From contig JAGQIY010000096.1 in NCBI GenBank assembly GCA_020430865.1, forward strand, positions 1 to 13,300: a stretch of 13,300 nt of DNA. Reading direction: 5' to 3'. Of the stretch, positions 7,509 to 13,300 are shown one piece after another. The notes under the pieces were generated by a model. It had not been told where the DNA came from. It saw only the letters and a list, made by a program, of their open reading frames with translations, and searched no databases. The translations under genes were made by a program, and so were the position numbers. Each line of letters opens with the position of its first letter. The stretch's first letter is position 1. The stretch is from Myxococcales bacterium (GTDB taxonomy: Bacteria; Myxococcota; Polyangia; Polyangiales; Polyangiaceae).

Positions 7509-7955
7509 ATGAGCGAAGCGAAGACCCGTGTGCCTGCCGTACCCGGCTTGTTCACCCTCGACCCCAGCGTCGCGCTGGTGGGGAGCCGCTGCAGCGACTG
7601 CGGGAGCTACTTCTTTCCCCGAGAGCAAGTGGTGTGTCGCAACCCGCGGTGCCGGTCGAGGCATCTGGAAGCGTGCGAGCTGAGCCGCCAGGGCAAGCTG
7701 TGGTCGTTCACCTCGAGCGCCTACGAGCCGCCGCCGCCGTTCGTCGCGCCTGAGCCCTTCGAGCCCTTCGCGCTGGCTGCCGTGGAGCTCGCCGAAGAGA
7801 AGCTCGTGGTGCTTGGCCAAGTCGTTCGGGGAGTGCTGCCCGACGCATTGCGCGTCGGCATGCTCATGCAGCTGACGAGCGAGGTGCTGGACGAGACGGA
7901 GTCCGAGGTCCGGATGGTCTGGAAGTGGGCGCCAGTCGCTGGAGGGGCGCAATGA
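7509..7955 (+). CDS. DUF35 (ChsH2-C-like) Zn-ribbon/OB-fold protein, partner of the adjacent Ltp protein
   Basis: This 148-residue protein has an N-terminal rubredoxin-like zinc ribbon with four Cys in a C-x2-C-x11-C-x4-C pattern (CSDCG...CRNPRC, about 28-48), followed by an OB-fold: GKLWSFTSS, PFALAAVELAEEKLVVLGQV, and the end EVRMVWKW. DUF35 proteins bind acyl-CoA and form complexes with thiolase-fold Ltp proteins, as in Ltp2-ChsH2 aldolases that shorten steroid side chains (family knowledge). Its stop overlaps the start of the Ltp gene (ATGA), so the two are probably made in equal amounts. The start ATG 7509-7511 follows GGGAGA; the longer frame to 7170 overlaps ipdA antisense and is not used. 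In mycobacteria the closest arrangement is Rv3521-ltp4. Confidence 0.88.
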   Translation: MSEAKTRVPAVPGLFTLDPSVALVGSRCSDCGSYFFPREQVVCRNPRCRSRHLEACELSRQGKLWSFTSSAYEPPPPFVAPEPFEPFALAAVELAEEKLVVLGQVVRGVLPDALRVGMLMQLTSEVLDETESEVRMVWKWAPVAGGAQ

Positions 7956-9136
7956 GCCGGGTCGTGATTCTGGGTGCGGGAATGCACCCCTGGGGCAAGT
8001 GGGGCCGGAGCTTCGTCGAGTACGGTGTGAAGGCCGCCGAGGTCGCGTTGGCCGACGCGGGGCTCGACTGGACCGACATCCAGTTCGTCGCAGGCGGCGA
8101 TACCATGCGCAACGGCTATCCCGGCTACGTCGCGGGAGCCACCTTCGCCCAAGCGCTGGGCTGGAGCGGGGCACAGGTCGCGAGCTGCTATGGCGCTTGC
8201 GCCACGGGCGCTCAAGCCATCGACACCGCGCGGGCACGGATTCTCGCCGGGCTGTGTGACGTGGCGCTGGTGGTTGGCGCCGACGCCGCGCCGAAAGGCT
8301 TCTTCAAGCCGAACGCCGGAGAGCGCCCCGACGATCCGGACTGGCTGCGCTTCCGCTTGCTCGGCGCCACCAACCCGACCTACTTCGGACTCTGGGCGAG
8401 ACGTCGCATGGAACTCTACGGCGCCACGCCGCGAGACTTCGCGGCGGTCAAGGTCAAGAACGCGCGCCACGGCCTCGAGAACCCCAATGCGCGTTACCGC
8501 AAGGAATGCACCATCGAAGACGTGCTGGCGTCACCCGTCGTGAGCGACCCACTTCACCTCCTGGAGATCTGCGCAACGAGCGACGGCGGCGCTGCGCTCG
8601 TCCTGTGCAGTGAGGCGTTCGCGCGCAGGCACACGACGCAGTCGATCACCATCGCGGGTGTCTCCACCGTGACGCCGAGCTACCCGAGCCACGTGATCGA
8701 GATGCCCAACTTGGCCACGGACTCCTGGGCGGGGGCGGCGCTGCCGGAGCGCAGTTTCCGCGATAGCATCGCGTTCACTGCCTACGAACAGGCGGGGATC
8801 GACCCGAAGGATCTCGACCTGGCGGAGGTCTACGACCTCTCCACGGCCCTCGAGCTGGACTGGTACGAGAACATCGGGCTGTGCAGGGCGGGGGAGGCCG
8901 AGCGCCTGATCCGCGACGGGGACACCGCGCTTGGGGGCCGCATCCCCGTGAACGTCAGCGGCGGGCTGGCCTGCTTCGGTGAGGCGGTGCCCGCCCAGGC
9001 GATCGCTCAGGTGTGCGAACTCACCTGGCAGTTGCGGGGCCAGGCGGGAGCAAGACAGGTCGAGGGCGCCAAGCTGGGAGTCACCGCGAACCAGGGGTTG
9101 TTTGGTCACGGCTCCAGCGTCGTGGTGAGCCGCTAG
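7952..9136 (+). CDS. Ltp4-like thiolase-fold lipid-transfer protein / probable steroid-CoA aldolase or thiolase
   Basis: This 394-residue thiolase-superfamily protein belongs to the Ltp (SCP-x N-domain) group. The nucleophile-position Cys is kept (Cys83 in GACATGAQAI). The usual GHP histidine motif is replaced by FGEAVPAQ after NVSGGLA, and the second catalytic Cys by NQGLFGHGSS. It is therefore probably not a normal thiolase. Ltp proteins of this kind catalyse retro-aldol cleavage together with a DUF35 partner, and the preceding overlapping gene supplies one. The C-terminal QAIAQVCELTWQLRGQ region resembles mycobacterial Ltp4 (Rv3522), a KstR-regulated gene of unknown substrate. A strong GGAGG precedes the ATG at 7952. 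A side-chain or C/D-ring aldol cleavage role is inference. Confidence 0.88.
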   Translation: MSRVVILGAGMHPWGKWGRSFVEYGVKAAEVALADAGLDWTDIQFVAGGDTMRNGYPGYVAGATFAQALGWSGAQVASCYGACATGAQAIDTARARILAGLCDVALVVGADAAPKGFFKPNAGERPDDPDWLRFRLLGATNPTYFGLWARRRMELYGATPRDFAAVKVKNARHGLENPNARYRKECTIEDVLASPVVSDPLHLLEICATSDGGAALVLCSEAFARRHTTQSITIAGVSTVTPSYPSHVIEMPNLATDSWAGAALPERSFRDSIAFTAYEQAGIDPKDLDLAEVYDLSTALELDWYENIGLCRAGEAERLIRDGDTALGGRIPVNVSGGLACFGEAVPAQAIAQVCELTWQLRGQAGARQVEGAKLGVTANQGLFGHGSSVVVSR

Positions 9137-9140
9137 CCTC

Positions 9141-9157
9141 GTCGCGGCGCGAGCGAC
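9141..9157 (+). terminator. Weak hairpin after the DUF35-ltp pair
   Basis: GTCGC and GCGAC can pair around a 7-nt loop just after the ltp stop codon. There is no following T-run, so a role as a terminator is only a possibility; it may have no function. Confidence 0.2.
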
Positions 9158-9202
9158 AAACTGTGAGTTGACGTGACCTCGGCTCCACGGTTTGCTGCGC
9201 AC

Positions 9203-10054
9203 ATGCGTTGCAGCGTGTTTGTAGGCGCTTTCGCCATTCTCCTAGGTTCGTCGAGTGTTGCCCTGGCCCAGGGAGCGCCAGCAGCGCCTCCGCCCCCGCC
9301 GCCGCCGGTGGACGAGAACGGCGCGGACCCGCCGGGACCGCCGCCCGCCGATGACGTGACGCCTCCGCCTCCGCCGCCGGCAAATAGCGGTCCGGCGTAC
9401 CCTGCGTATGGCGAGCCACCTCCGCCCCCGCCCGCGCCTCCGCCTCAGCAGGGCGGCTACTACGACGCTCCGCCCGGGCCGCCGCCTCGGCGGCGTCGTC
9501 CCGCGACCTACCACAACCATGATGGCTTCTATTTCCGCGTGGGTCTCGGTGGTGGCTACATGAGCACCGAGGCGGACACCGCGGCCGGCGAGACCTTCAA
9601 GGGTGGTGGCGGGAGCTTCCATTTGATGCTGGGCGGCTCACCCATGGACGGTTTCGTGATTGGTGGCGCTCTGCTCAGCCAGGGAGCGACCGACCCCACC
9701 GTGGAGGCCGACGCTGGTGAGCTGAACTTCGACAAGGCCACTCTGAGCTTCGGTCAGTTCGCGCTGTTTGGTGATTGGTTCCCGGACCCCCAGGGCGGCT
9801 TCCACGTTGGGCTCGCACTGGGCCCATCCGCGTGGATCTCCGAAGTCGAGCAGGGGGGGACCACGACCAAGAACGAGAGCACCGGCTTCGGTGGCACGCT
9901 GTTCCTGGGCTACGATTTCTGGATCAGCGCCGACTGGAGCCTGGGCGCCCTGCTCGGCGCCTTCTCCTCCAGCACGAAGGACACGGTTGCTGGCGAAGAC
10001 GTCAAGTTCTCGACCGGCGGATTGAACCTCCAGATCACTGCCCTCTATCACTGA
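9203..10054 (+). CDS. Proline-rich secreted outer-membrane beta-barrel-like protein, hypothetical
   Basis: This 283-residue protein has a Sec signal peptide (MRCSVFVGAFAILLGSSSVALA, cleavage likely ALA|Q at 22/23). A low-complexity linker (about 24-100) follows, with several Pro runs and a basic RRRR patch. From about 105 to the end it has alternating aromatic/Gly strands (FYFRVGLGGGYM, FGQFALFGDWF, LFLGYDFWISADWSLGALLGAF) ending in a C-terminal His after LQITALY. This is typical of a small outer-membrane barrel, perhaps eight strands. Such proline-linker barrels are common in Myxococcota. GTG 9173 gives a longer N-terminus, but ATG 9203 fits the signal peptide. No family name is recognised. 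It has no visible link to steroid chemistry; a substrate-uptake role is speculative. Confidence 0.75.
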   Translation: MRCSVFVGAFAILLGSSSVALAQGAPAAPPPPPPPVDENGADPPGPPPADDVTPPPPPPANSGPAYPAYGEPPPPPPAPPPQQGGYYDAPPGPPPRRRRPATYHNHDGFYFRVGLGGGYMSTEADTAAGETFKGGGGSFHLMLGGSPMDGFVIGGALLSQGATDPTVEADAGELNFDKATLSFGQFALFGDWFPDPQGGFHVGLALGPSAWISEVEQGGTTTKNESTGFGGTLFLGYDFWISADWSLGALLGAFSSSTKDTVAGEDVKFSTGGLNLQITALYH

Positions 10055-10125
10055 CTCGGTCCGCTGGCCGGGTTTCATCGCTGGGAGCTGGGCAGTGCGC
10101 GATTCCCGTGTCAGAGTGGGCCCCC

Positions 10126-11352
10126 ATGCGGTCGCGGTCTTGGATGCTGGCTCTCGTGGCGCTGGGCTGTAGCCCTCAGCTCAGACAGGCTGAGACGCCC
10201 GCGGTCGTCGCGCCCACCGCCGCTCCCGCGCGCGCGCCCGTGCCGGACTCGTCACCCCGAGTCGTAGCCGCCGCCAGCGCCCCAGCGCCGGTCGAGCCTC
10301 CGACGCCGACCGCGAGCTACCCCGAGGGCGTCGTGGACGACCAGCCAGAGCCCGAGTCCGAGCCAGGCTTCAGCCTCGAGCTCGGTGAGCTGAGCGATGC
10401 TGAGCTCGAGCACCTCCTGGCCGACAATCCGGAAGCCCTGGGTGGGCTGTCGATCGGTGGCCCCAGCGCTGGAGTCCTGGTTGGGGGCGAGCGCATGCCA
10501 GAAGGTGACGAGTGGAAGCTCGTCGACCCCGGGCGGGCGTACGGGACTCGAGAGACCTGCGAGTTCTTGGCTCATGCGATCCACAAGGTGACTCAGCAGC
10601 TACCCGGAGGTCACCCGCTCTACATCGGGCACATCAGCGCGAGGACCGGGGGGCACCTCAATCCCCACAAGAGCCACCAGGCAGGGCGCGACGTCGACAT
10701 CAGCTTCTTCTACCAGGGTGAAGAGGCTGCCCGCTGGTACAAGCGCGGCACCAAGGACAACCTGGATCTGCCTCGCACCTGGGCGTTCGTCCGGGCGCTG
10801 ATCAGCGACACCGACGTCGAGATGATCCTCATCGATCACTCGATCCAGAAGCTGCTCTACGACTACGCCCAGAGCATCGGCGAGGATCGGGAGTGGCTCG
10901 ACGACGTCTTCCACGGCAAGGCTGGTGCGCACCGCGCCCTGATCCTGCATGCTCCGGGCCACGCGACCCATATCCACATTCGCTTCTTCAACCCGATCGC
11001 CCAGGAAGCGGCGCGGCGGCTCTACCCGAAGCTAATTGCTAGCGGGAAAATCAACCCACCGACTCGGTACACCAGCTACGTGGCGAAGAAGGGCGACACG
11101 CTGATCAAGCTCGCCAAGCGCTTCAACACCACGGTCAAGGCAATCCAGCAGGCCAACGGGCTCCGGGGCTCGCTGATCCGTGCCAAGGTCGCCTACAAGA
11201 TCCCGCAGCCCAGCGGCGTGAGCCTACCGCCGCGCCCACGGATCCCTGCGCGCCGCGTGCCGCCTCCCATCGACCGTCGGGACGCGTCGGGAGACGAGGT
11301 CAAGCGCCGCGCCAGCAGCGCCTCCCAAGAGCCCATTCAGCGCAGCCTCTGA
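10126..11352 (+). CDS. M74 (MepA-type) murein endopeptidase with C-terminal LysM, probable lipoprotein
   Basis: This 408-residue protein has three parts. The first is a short hydrophobic N-terminus with a relaxed lipobox (ALGC, Cys15), followed by a Pro/Ala- and acid-rich spacer (16-110). The second is a penicillin-insensitive murein endopeptidase domain (about 125-305). It carries the zinc-site motif SHQAGRDVD (His184, Asp191) and HAPGHATHIHIRF (His275-His284), matching the His/Asp/His ligands of MepA. The third is one LysM peptidoglycan-binding repeat (about 315-360), then a basic Pro-rich tail. It would cut D-Ala-meso-DAP crosslinks in the periplasm. I chose ATG 10126, but an in-frame GTG at 10108 is possible. 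It follows the barrel gene on the same strand, 71 bp apart, and is convergent with echA20. Confidence 0.85.
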   Translation: MRSRSWMLALVALGCSPQLRQAETPAVVAPTAAPARAPVPDSSPRVVAAASAPAPVEPPTPTASYPEGVVDDQPEPESEPGFSLELGELSDAELEHLLADNPEALGGLSIGGPSAGVLVGGERMPEGDEWKLVDPGRAYGTRETCEFLAHAIHKVTQQLPGGHPLYIGHISARTGGHLNPHKSHQAGRDVDISFFYQGEEAARWYKRGTKDNLDLPRTWAFVRALISDTDVEMILIDHSIQKLLYDYAQSIGEDREWLDDVFHGKAGAHRALILHAPGHATHIHIRFFNPIAQEAARRLYPKLIASGKINPPTRYTSYVAKKGDTLIKLAKRFNTTVKAIQQANGLRGSLIRAKVAYKIPQPSGVSLPPRPRIPARRVPPPIDRRDASGDEVKRRASSASQEPIQRSL

Positions 11353-11376
11353 GCGGCGCTCTCTGGCTCGCCGCTT
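11351..11376. terminator. Hairpin between convergent endopeptidase and echA20 genes
   Basis: AGCGGCG and CGCCGCT (11352-11358 and 11369-11375) form a 7-bp GC-rich stem with a 10-nt loop, starting at the endopeptidase stop codon and ending 8 bp before the echA20 stop. This position suits a bidirectional terminator, but there is no T-run on either strand. Confidence 0.4.
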
Positions 11377-11382
11377 CCGCTA

Positions 11383-12138
11383 CTACTTCGAGTACCTGGC
11401 GTCGCGCTTCTCCACGAACGCGTCTCGCGCCTCGTCGCTCACCCCCGCGAGGTTCAGCTCGAAGGTGAAGCCCTGCTCGAAGCGGTAGCTCTTGTTCACA
11501 TCCACGGGGTCGATACCGTTCAGGCACTTCTTTGCCGCACGGATCACAGTGTTCGAGTGCTGAGCGATCTTGCCCGCGACCTCGAGCGCACGAGCCACGA
11601 GCTCGCTCTTCGGGACCACCTCGAGCACCGAACCGAACGCGTGGAGCTCGGCCGCAGTGGCGGTCTCGGCGGTGTAGACCATGGCGCGCATTCGATGCTG
11701 TGGCACCAGGCGGGCGAGGTGAGTTGCGGCGCCGAGGGCACCTTGCTTGACCTCGGGCAGACCGAAGGTCGCATCCTCGGAGGCGACGATCAGATCCGCG
11801 TTGCCGACCAGCCCGATACCGCCGCCGAGACAGAAGCCGTGGACCGCCGCGATCACGGGTACGTCGCACTCGTAGACCGCCTTGAACGCGGCGTGGCAGC
11901 CGCGGTTGGCCCCGAGCAGCGCCGTGAAGCCCTCGGTCGCTTGCATCTCCTTGATGTCGACCCCCGCGTTGAAGCCGCGCCCCTCGGCCCGCAGCACCAC
12001 GACCCGCACCTCGGGGTTCTGTCCGGCTTCTGTCACCTGCTTGGCCAGCTCGAACCAGCCGCTCACCGGGAGCGCATTCACCGGGGGGTTGTTCATCACG
12101 ACGGACGCGATCCCGTGTTCGATCTGAGTGCTGATCAT
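11383..12138 (-). CDS. echA20: EchA20-type ring D hydrolase (enoyl-CoA hydratase family)
   Basis: This 251-residue crotonase-fold protein closely resembles M. tuberculosis EchA20 (Rv3550, about 247 aa) in many places: NNPPVNALP, RAEGRGFNAGVDIKEMQ, TEGFTALLGANRGC, the oxyanion-hole GGGIGLVGN, SEDATFGLPEV, GALGAATHL, and YRFEQGFTFELNLAGV near the end. EchA20 is not a normal hydratase; it hydrolyses the beta-keto ring D of HIEC-CoA (established in mycobacteria), giving COCHEA-CoA, the substrate of IpdAB encoded about 4 kb away. The ATG is preceded by GGAGCAG. It diverges from the second SDR gene, with the perfect KstR-type palindrome 60 bp upstream of its start. Confidence 0.94.
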   Translation of the reverse strand: MISTQIEHGIASVVMNNPPVNALPVSGWFELAKQVTEAGQNPEVRVVVLRAEGRGFNAGVDIKEMQATEGFTALLGANRGCHAAFKAVYECDVPVIAAVHGFCLGGGIGLVGNADLIVASEDATFGLPEVKQGALGAATHLARLVPQHRMRAMVYTAETATAAELHAFGSVLEVVPKSELVARALEVAGKIAQHSNTVIRAAKKCLNGIDPVDVNKSYRFEQGFTFELNLAGVSDEARDAFVEKRDARYSK

Positions 12139-12184
12139 CGACTGCTCCAGGCGTTGGCTAGCGACTCAGGGGGTGAGATAGCGG

Positions 12185-12213
12185 TTCACCTCGCTCGCTA
12201 GAACGTGTTCTAC
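12185..12213 (+). promoter_or_regulatory. Predicted promoter of the plus-strand SDR gene
   Basis: TTCACC (12185-12190) and TTCTAC (12208-12213) are spaced by 17 bp, 26 bp before the SDR start codon. The -10 hexamer overlaps the right arm of the palindromic operator, as it does at ipdA. On the opposite strand a weaker pair (TTGGAA and TTCTAG, 19-bp spacer) could serve echA20. This is inference only. Confidence 0.4.
12199..12212. promoter_or_regulatory. Perfect palindromic KstR-type operator between echA20 and the SDR gene
   Basis: TAGAACGTGTTCTA is a perfect 14-bp palindrome and an exact match to TnnAACnnGTTnnA. It sits in the 101-bp divergent region, placed to repress both directions. This is the best-formed regulatory dyad seen in the window. 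The box is known for KstR of actinobacteria; a similar TetR-family protein is inferred for this organism. Confidence 0.75.
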
Positions 12214-12239
12214 TGCACGCTATTCCAAGGCACAGGACC

Positions 12240-13013
12240 ATGCAAGACACACTCGACCTATCGGGCCAGGCCGTGATCGTCACTGGTGGCAGCAAGGGCA
12301 TCGGGCGGGGGATCGCGCAGCGTTTCCTCGAGGCGGGCGCGGACGTGGTGATCTGCGCGCGCAAGGTGCCGGAGACGCTGCCCAAGGCCGACGGACGGCA
12401 GGCGAGCTTCGTCGAGGCCGACGTGCGGGACATCGAGCAGATCGAGCGCGTCGTGGCCGGCTGTGTCGAGCGTCACGGCAAGCTCTCGGTGCTGGTCAAC
12501 AACGCCGGAGGCTCGCCCTTCGTCGAGGCGGACAAGGCCTCGCCCCGCTTCAGTGAGGCGATCATTCGCTTGAACTTGCTGGCGCCGCTCAACTTCTGCC
12601 AGATCGCCAACAGTCAGATGCAGAGTCAGCCTGGCGGCGGCAACATCATCAACATCGCCAGCGTCAGCGGCGTGCGCCCATCGCCGGGCACGGCGGCCTA
12701 CGGTGCGGCCAAGGCTGGCCTGTTGAACCTCACCCAATCCCTGGCCGTCGAGTGGGCCCCCAAGGTGCGCGTCAACGCCATCACCGTGGGCCTGGTCCAG
12801 ACGGAGCAAGCCGAACTCCACTACGGCGACGCCGAAGGGGTCGCTCGCGTCGCCGCGACAGTGCCCCTCGGACGCATGGCCAAGCCCCGGGACGTCGGCG
12901 ATGCTTGCGTGTTCCTGGCGTCTCCGCTTGCCAGCTACCTCAGCGGCGCGAGCATCCTGCTGCACGGCGGTGGCGAGCGCCCCGCTTTCCTGGATGCTGC
13001 CGCAGGGAACTGA
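12240..13013 (+). CDS. Short-chain dehydrogenase/reductase of the steroid cluster (Rv3549c/IpdF-like)
   Basis: This 257-residue SDR carries TGGSKGIG (15-22), NNAG (87-90), Ser141/143 in IASVSG, and the YGAAK motif (Tyr154, Lys158). The Arg after strand 2 (CARK) suggests NADP(H) rather than NAD, unlike the SDR at 195-1100. Divergent pairing with echA20 matches the mycobacterial neighbourhood, where Rv3548c and Rv3549c (SDRs) lie beside echA20. It is a candidate for a hydroxyacyl-CoA or hydroxy/keto step in ring C/D breakdown; which step cannot be told from sequence, and IpdF (Rv3559c) is the other possible counterpart. The ATG at 12240 follows a modest AGGA. The C-terminus GGGERPAFLDAA is an unusual hydrophobic tail after the usual SDR end. 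Confidence 0.87.
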   Translation: MQDTLDLSGQAVIVTGGSKGIGRGIAQRFLEAGADVVICARKVPETLPKADGRQASFVEADVRDIEQIERVVAGCVERHGKLSVLVNNAGGSPFVEADKASPRFSEAIIRLNLLAPLNFCQIANSQMQSQPGGGNIINIASVSGVRPSPGTAAYGAAKAGLLNLTQSLAVEWAPKVRVNAITVGLVQTEQAELHYGDAEGVARVAATVPLGRMAKPRDVGDACVFLASPLASYLSGASILLHGGGERPAFLDAAAGN

Positions 13014-13176
13014 CGGGGGGCCATCTTCGAAGCCTCCTTCTGGGGGGAGGAACAGCCCGCGCTACGCTGATGTGACGATGTAGCGTCTCCTCGTCTCAAG
13101 AACGGTTCCAGGGCAGCGAACCACGGAGACAGGACAATAGAGAGAGGGGTCGCGCCTGTGCTAACTTGCACGGATG
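13014..13176. other. Non-coding stretch before the putative intron
   Basis: No convincing gene is seen in this 163-bp stretch. A short CCTCC/GGAGG hairpin follows the SDR gene, and CTGTGC/GCACGG (13156-13161 and 13168-13173, one G-T pair, 6-nt loop) lies immediately before the putative intron start. The second hairpin may be part of the insertion target. Confidence 0.5.
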
Positions 13177-13300
13177 GTGCGCCGTGACGCGAAAGACTTG
13201 GAAACCTGTTCGCAGGATGCTGGGTGTTTCGCTAGCTGCGTTTCTCCAGCGGGTGAGAGTCCCGTCCCGGTAAGCGTCGGTGCGCCGGGTAGCAGGCCCC
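13177..13300 (+). mobile_element. Probable 5' end of a group II intron (domain I), running off the window
   Basis: Starting at GTGCG, the usual bacterial group II 5' splice-site consensus, there is a chain of short helices and no ORF. CCTG-TTCG-CAGG (13205-13216) has a UUCG loop. GCTGG pairs with CCAGC (13219-13223 and 13246-13250). CGGG-TGAGAGT-CCCG spans 13250-13264. CCCGG pairs with CCGGG (13266-13270 and 13285-13289). The GGGTGAGAGTCCC motif followed by GGTAAG resembles domain I of group II introns that carry reverse transcriptases. The maturase gene and domains V/VI would lie to the right. The alternative is another structured RNA; a cobalamin riboswitch was considered, but its GCAACTG box is absent. 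Confidence 0.5.

Noticed and set aside
13098..13110. AGAACGGTTC near the right end, similar to an operator half-site pair
   Set aside because: The spacer between AAC and GTT is one base, not two, so the arms are out of register with the other boxes, and no gene start follows.
13177..13300. Cobalamin or other riboswitch
   Set aside because: GGTGAGAGTCCC is superficially like the cobalamin GGTG-A-TCC element, but the GCAACTG box is missing; a group II intron fits better.

Overview
The window is high-GC DNA from a Gram-negative bacterium. It holds a tightly packed set of genes for the last stage of steroid catabolism (opening and beta-oxidation of rings C and D, the 'HIP' stage). A proline-rich outer-membrane protein and a LysM-bearing M74 (MepA-type) endopeptidase that looks like a lipoprotein sit inside the cluster. 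These two fit a delta-proteobacterial/Myxococcota host such as Polyangiales. That host call is inference from style and composition; no rRNA or marker gene is present.

Layout. A minus-strand operon starts near 7327 and runs leftward off the window: ipdA, ipdB, ipdC, an ipdE1/fadE31-type acyl-CoA dehydrogenase, a shorter acyl-CoA dehydrogenase (ipdE2-like), a fadA6-type thiolase, an Rv3548c-type SDR, and the first 51 codons of a third acyl-CoA dehydrogenase. The first junctions overlap or almost touch (ATGA, TGATG), which suggests translational coupling. Diverging from ipdA on the plus strand is a DUF35 (Zn-ribbon/OB-fold) gene overlapping an Ltp4-like thiolase-fold gene, then the outer-membrane protein and the endopeptidase. 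Next comes echA20 (minus), convergent with the endopeptidase, and diverging from echA20 is a second SDR (plus). The last ~125 bp (from ~13177) have no ORF but look like the 5' end of a group II intron entering from the right.

How it works together. In actinobacteria, IpdC, IpdE1-IpdE2, SDRs, EchA20 (ring D hydrolysis), IpdAB (ring C hydrolysis) and FadA6 (thiolysis) act in sequence on HIP-derived CoA esters. Most of these steps have a candidate here. FadD3, FadE30 and a regulator are not in the window. Both divergent intergenic regions (ipdA/DUF35 and echA20/SDR) carry a 14-bp dyad matching the KstR-box consensus TnnAACnnGTTnnA. One is the perfect palindrome TAGAACGTGTTCTA. In each case the dyad overlaps a plausible -10 element, so a KstR-like TetR repressor encoded elsewhere probably controls the cluster. 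In mycobacteria the HIP genes answer to KstR2, which has a different box, so this would be a rewired regulon.
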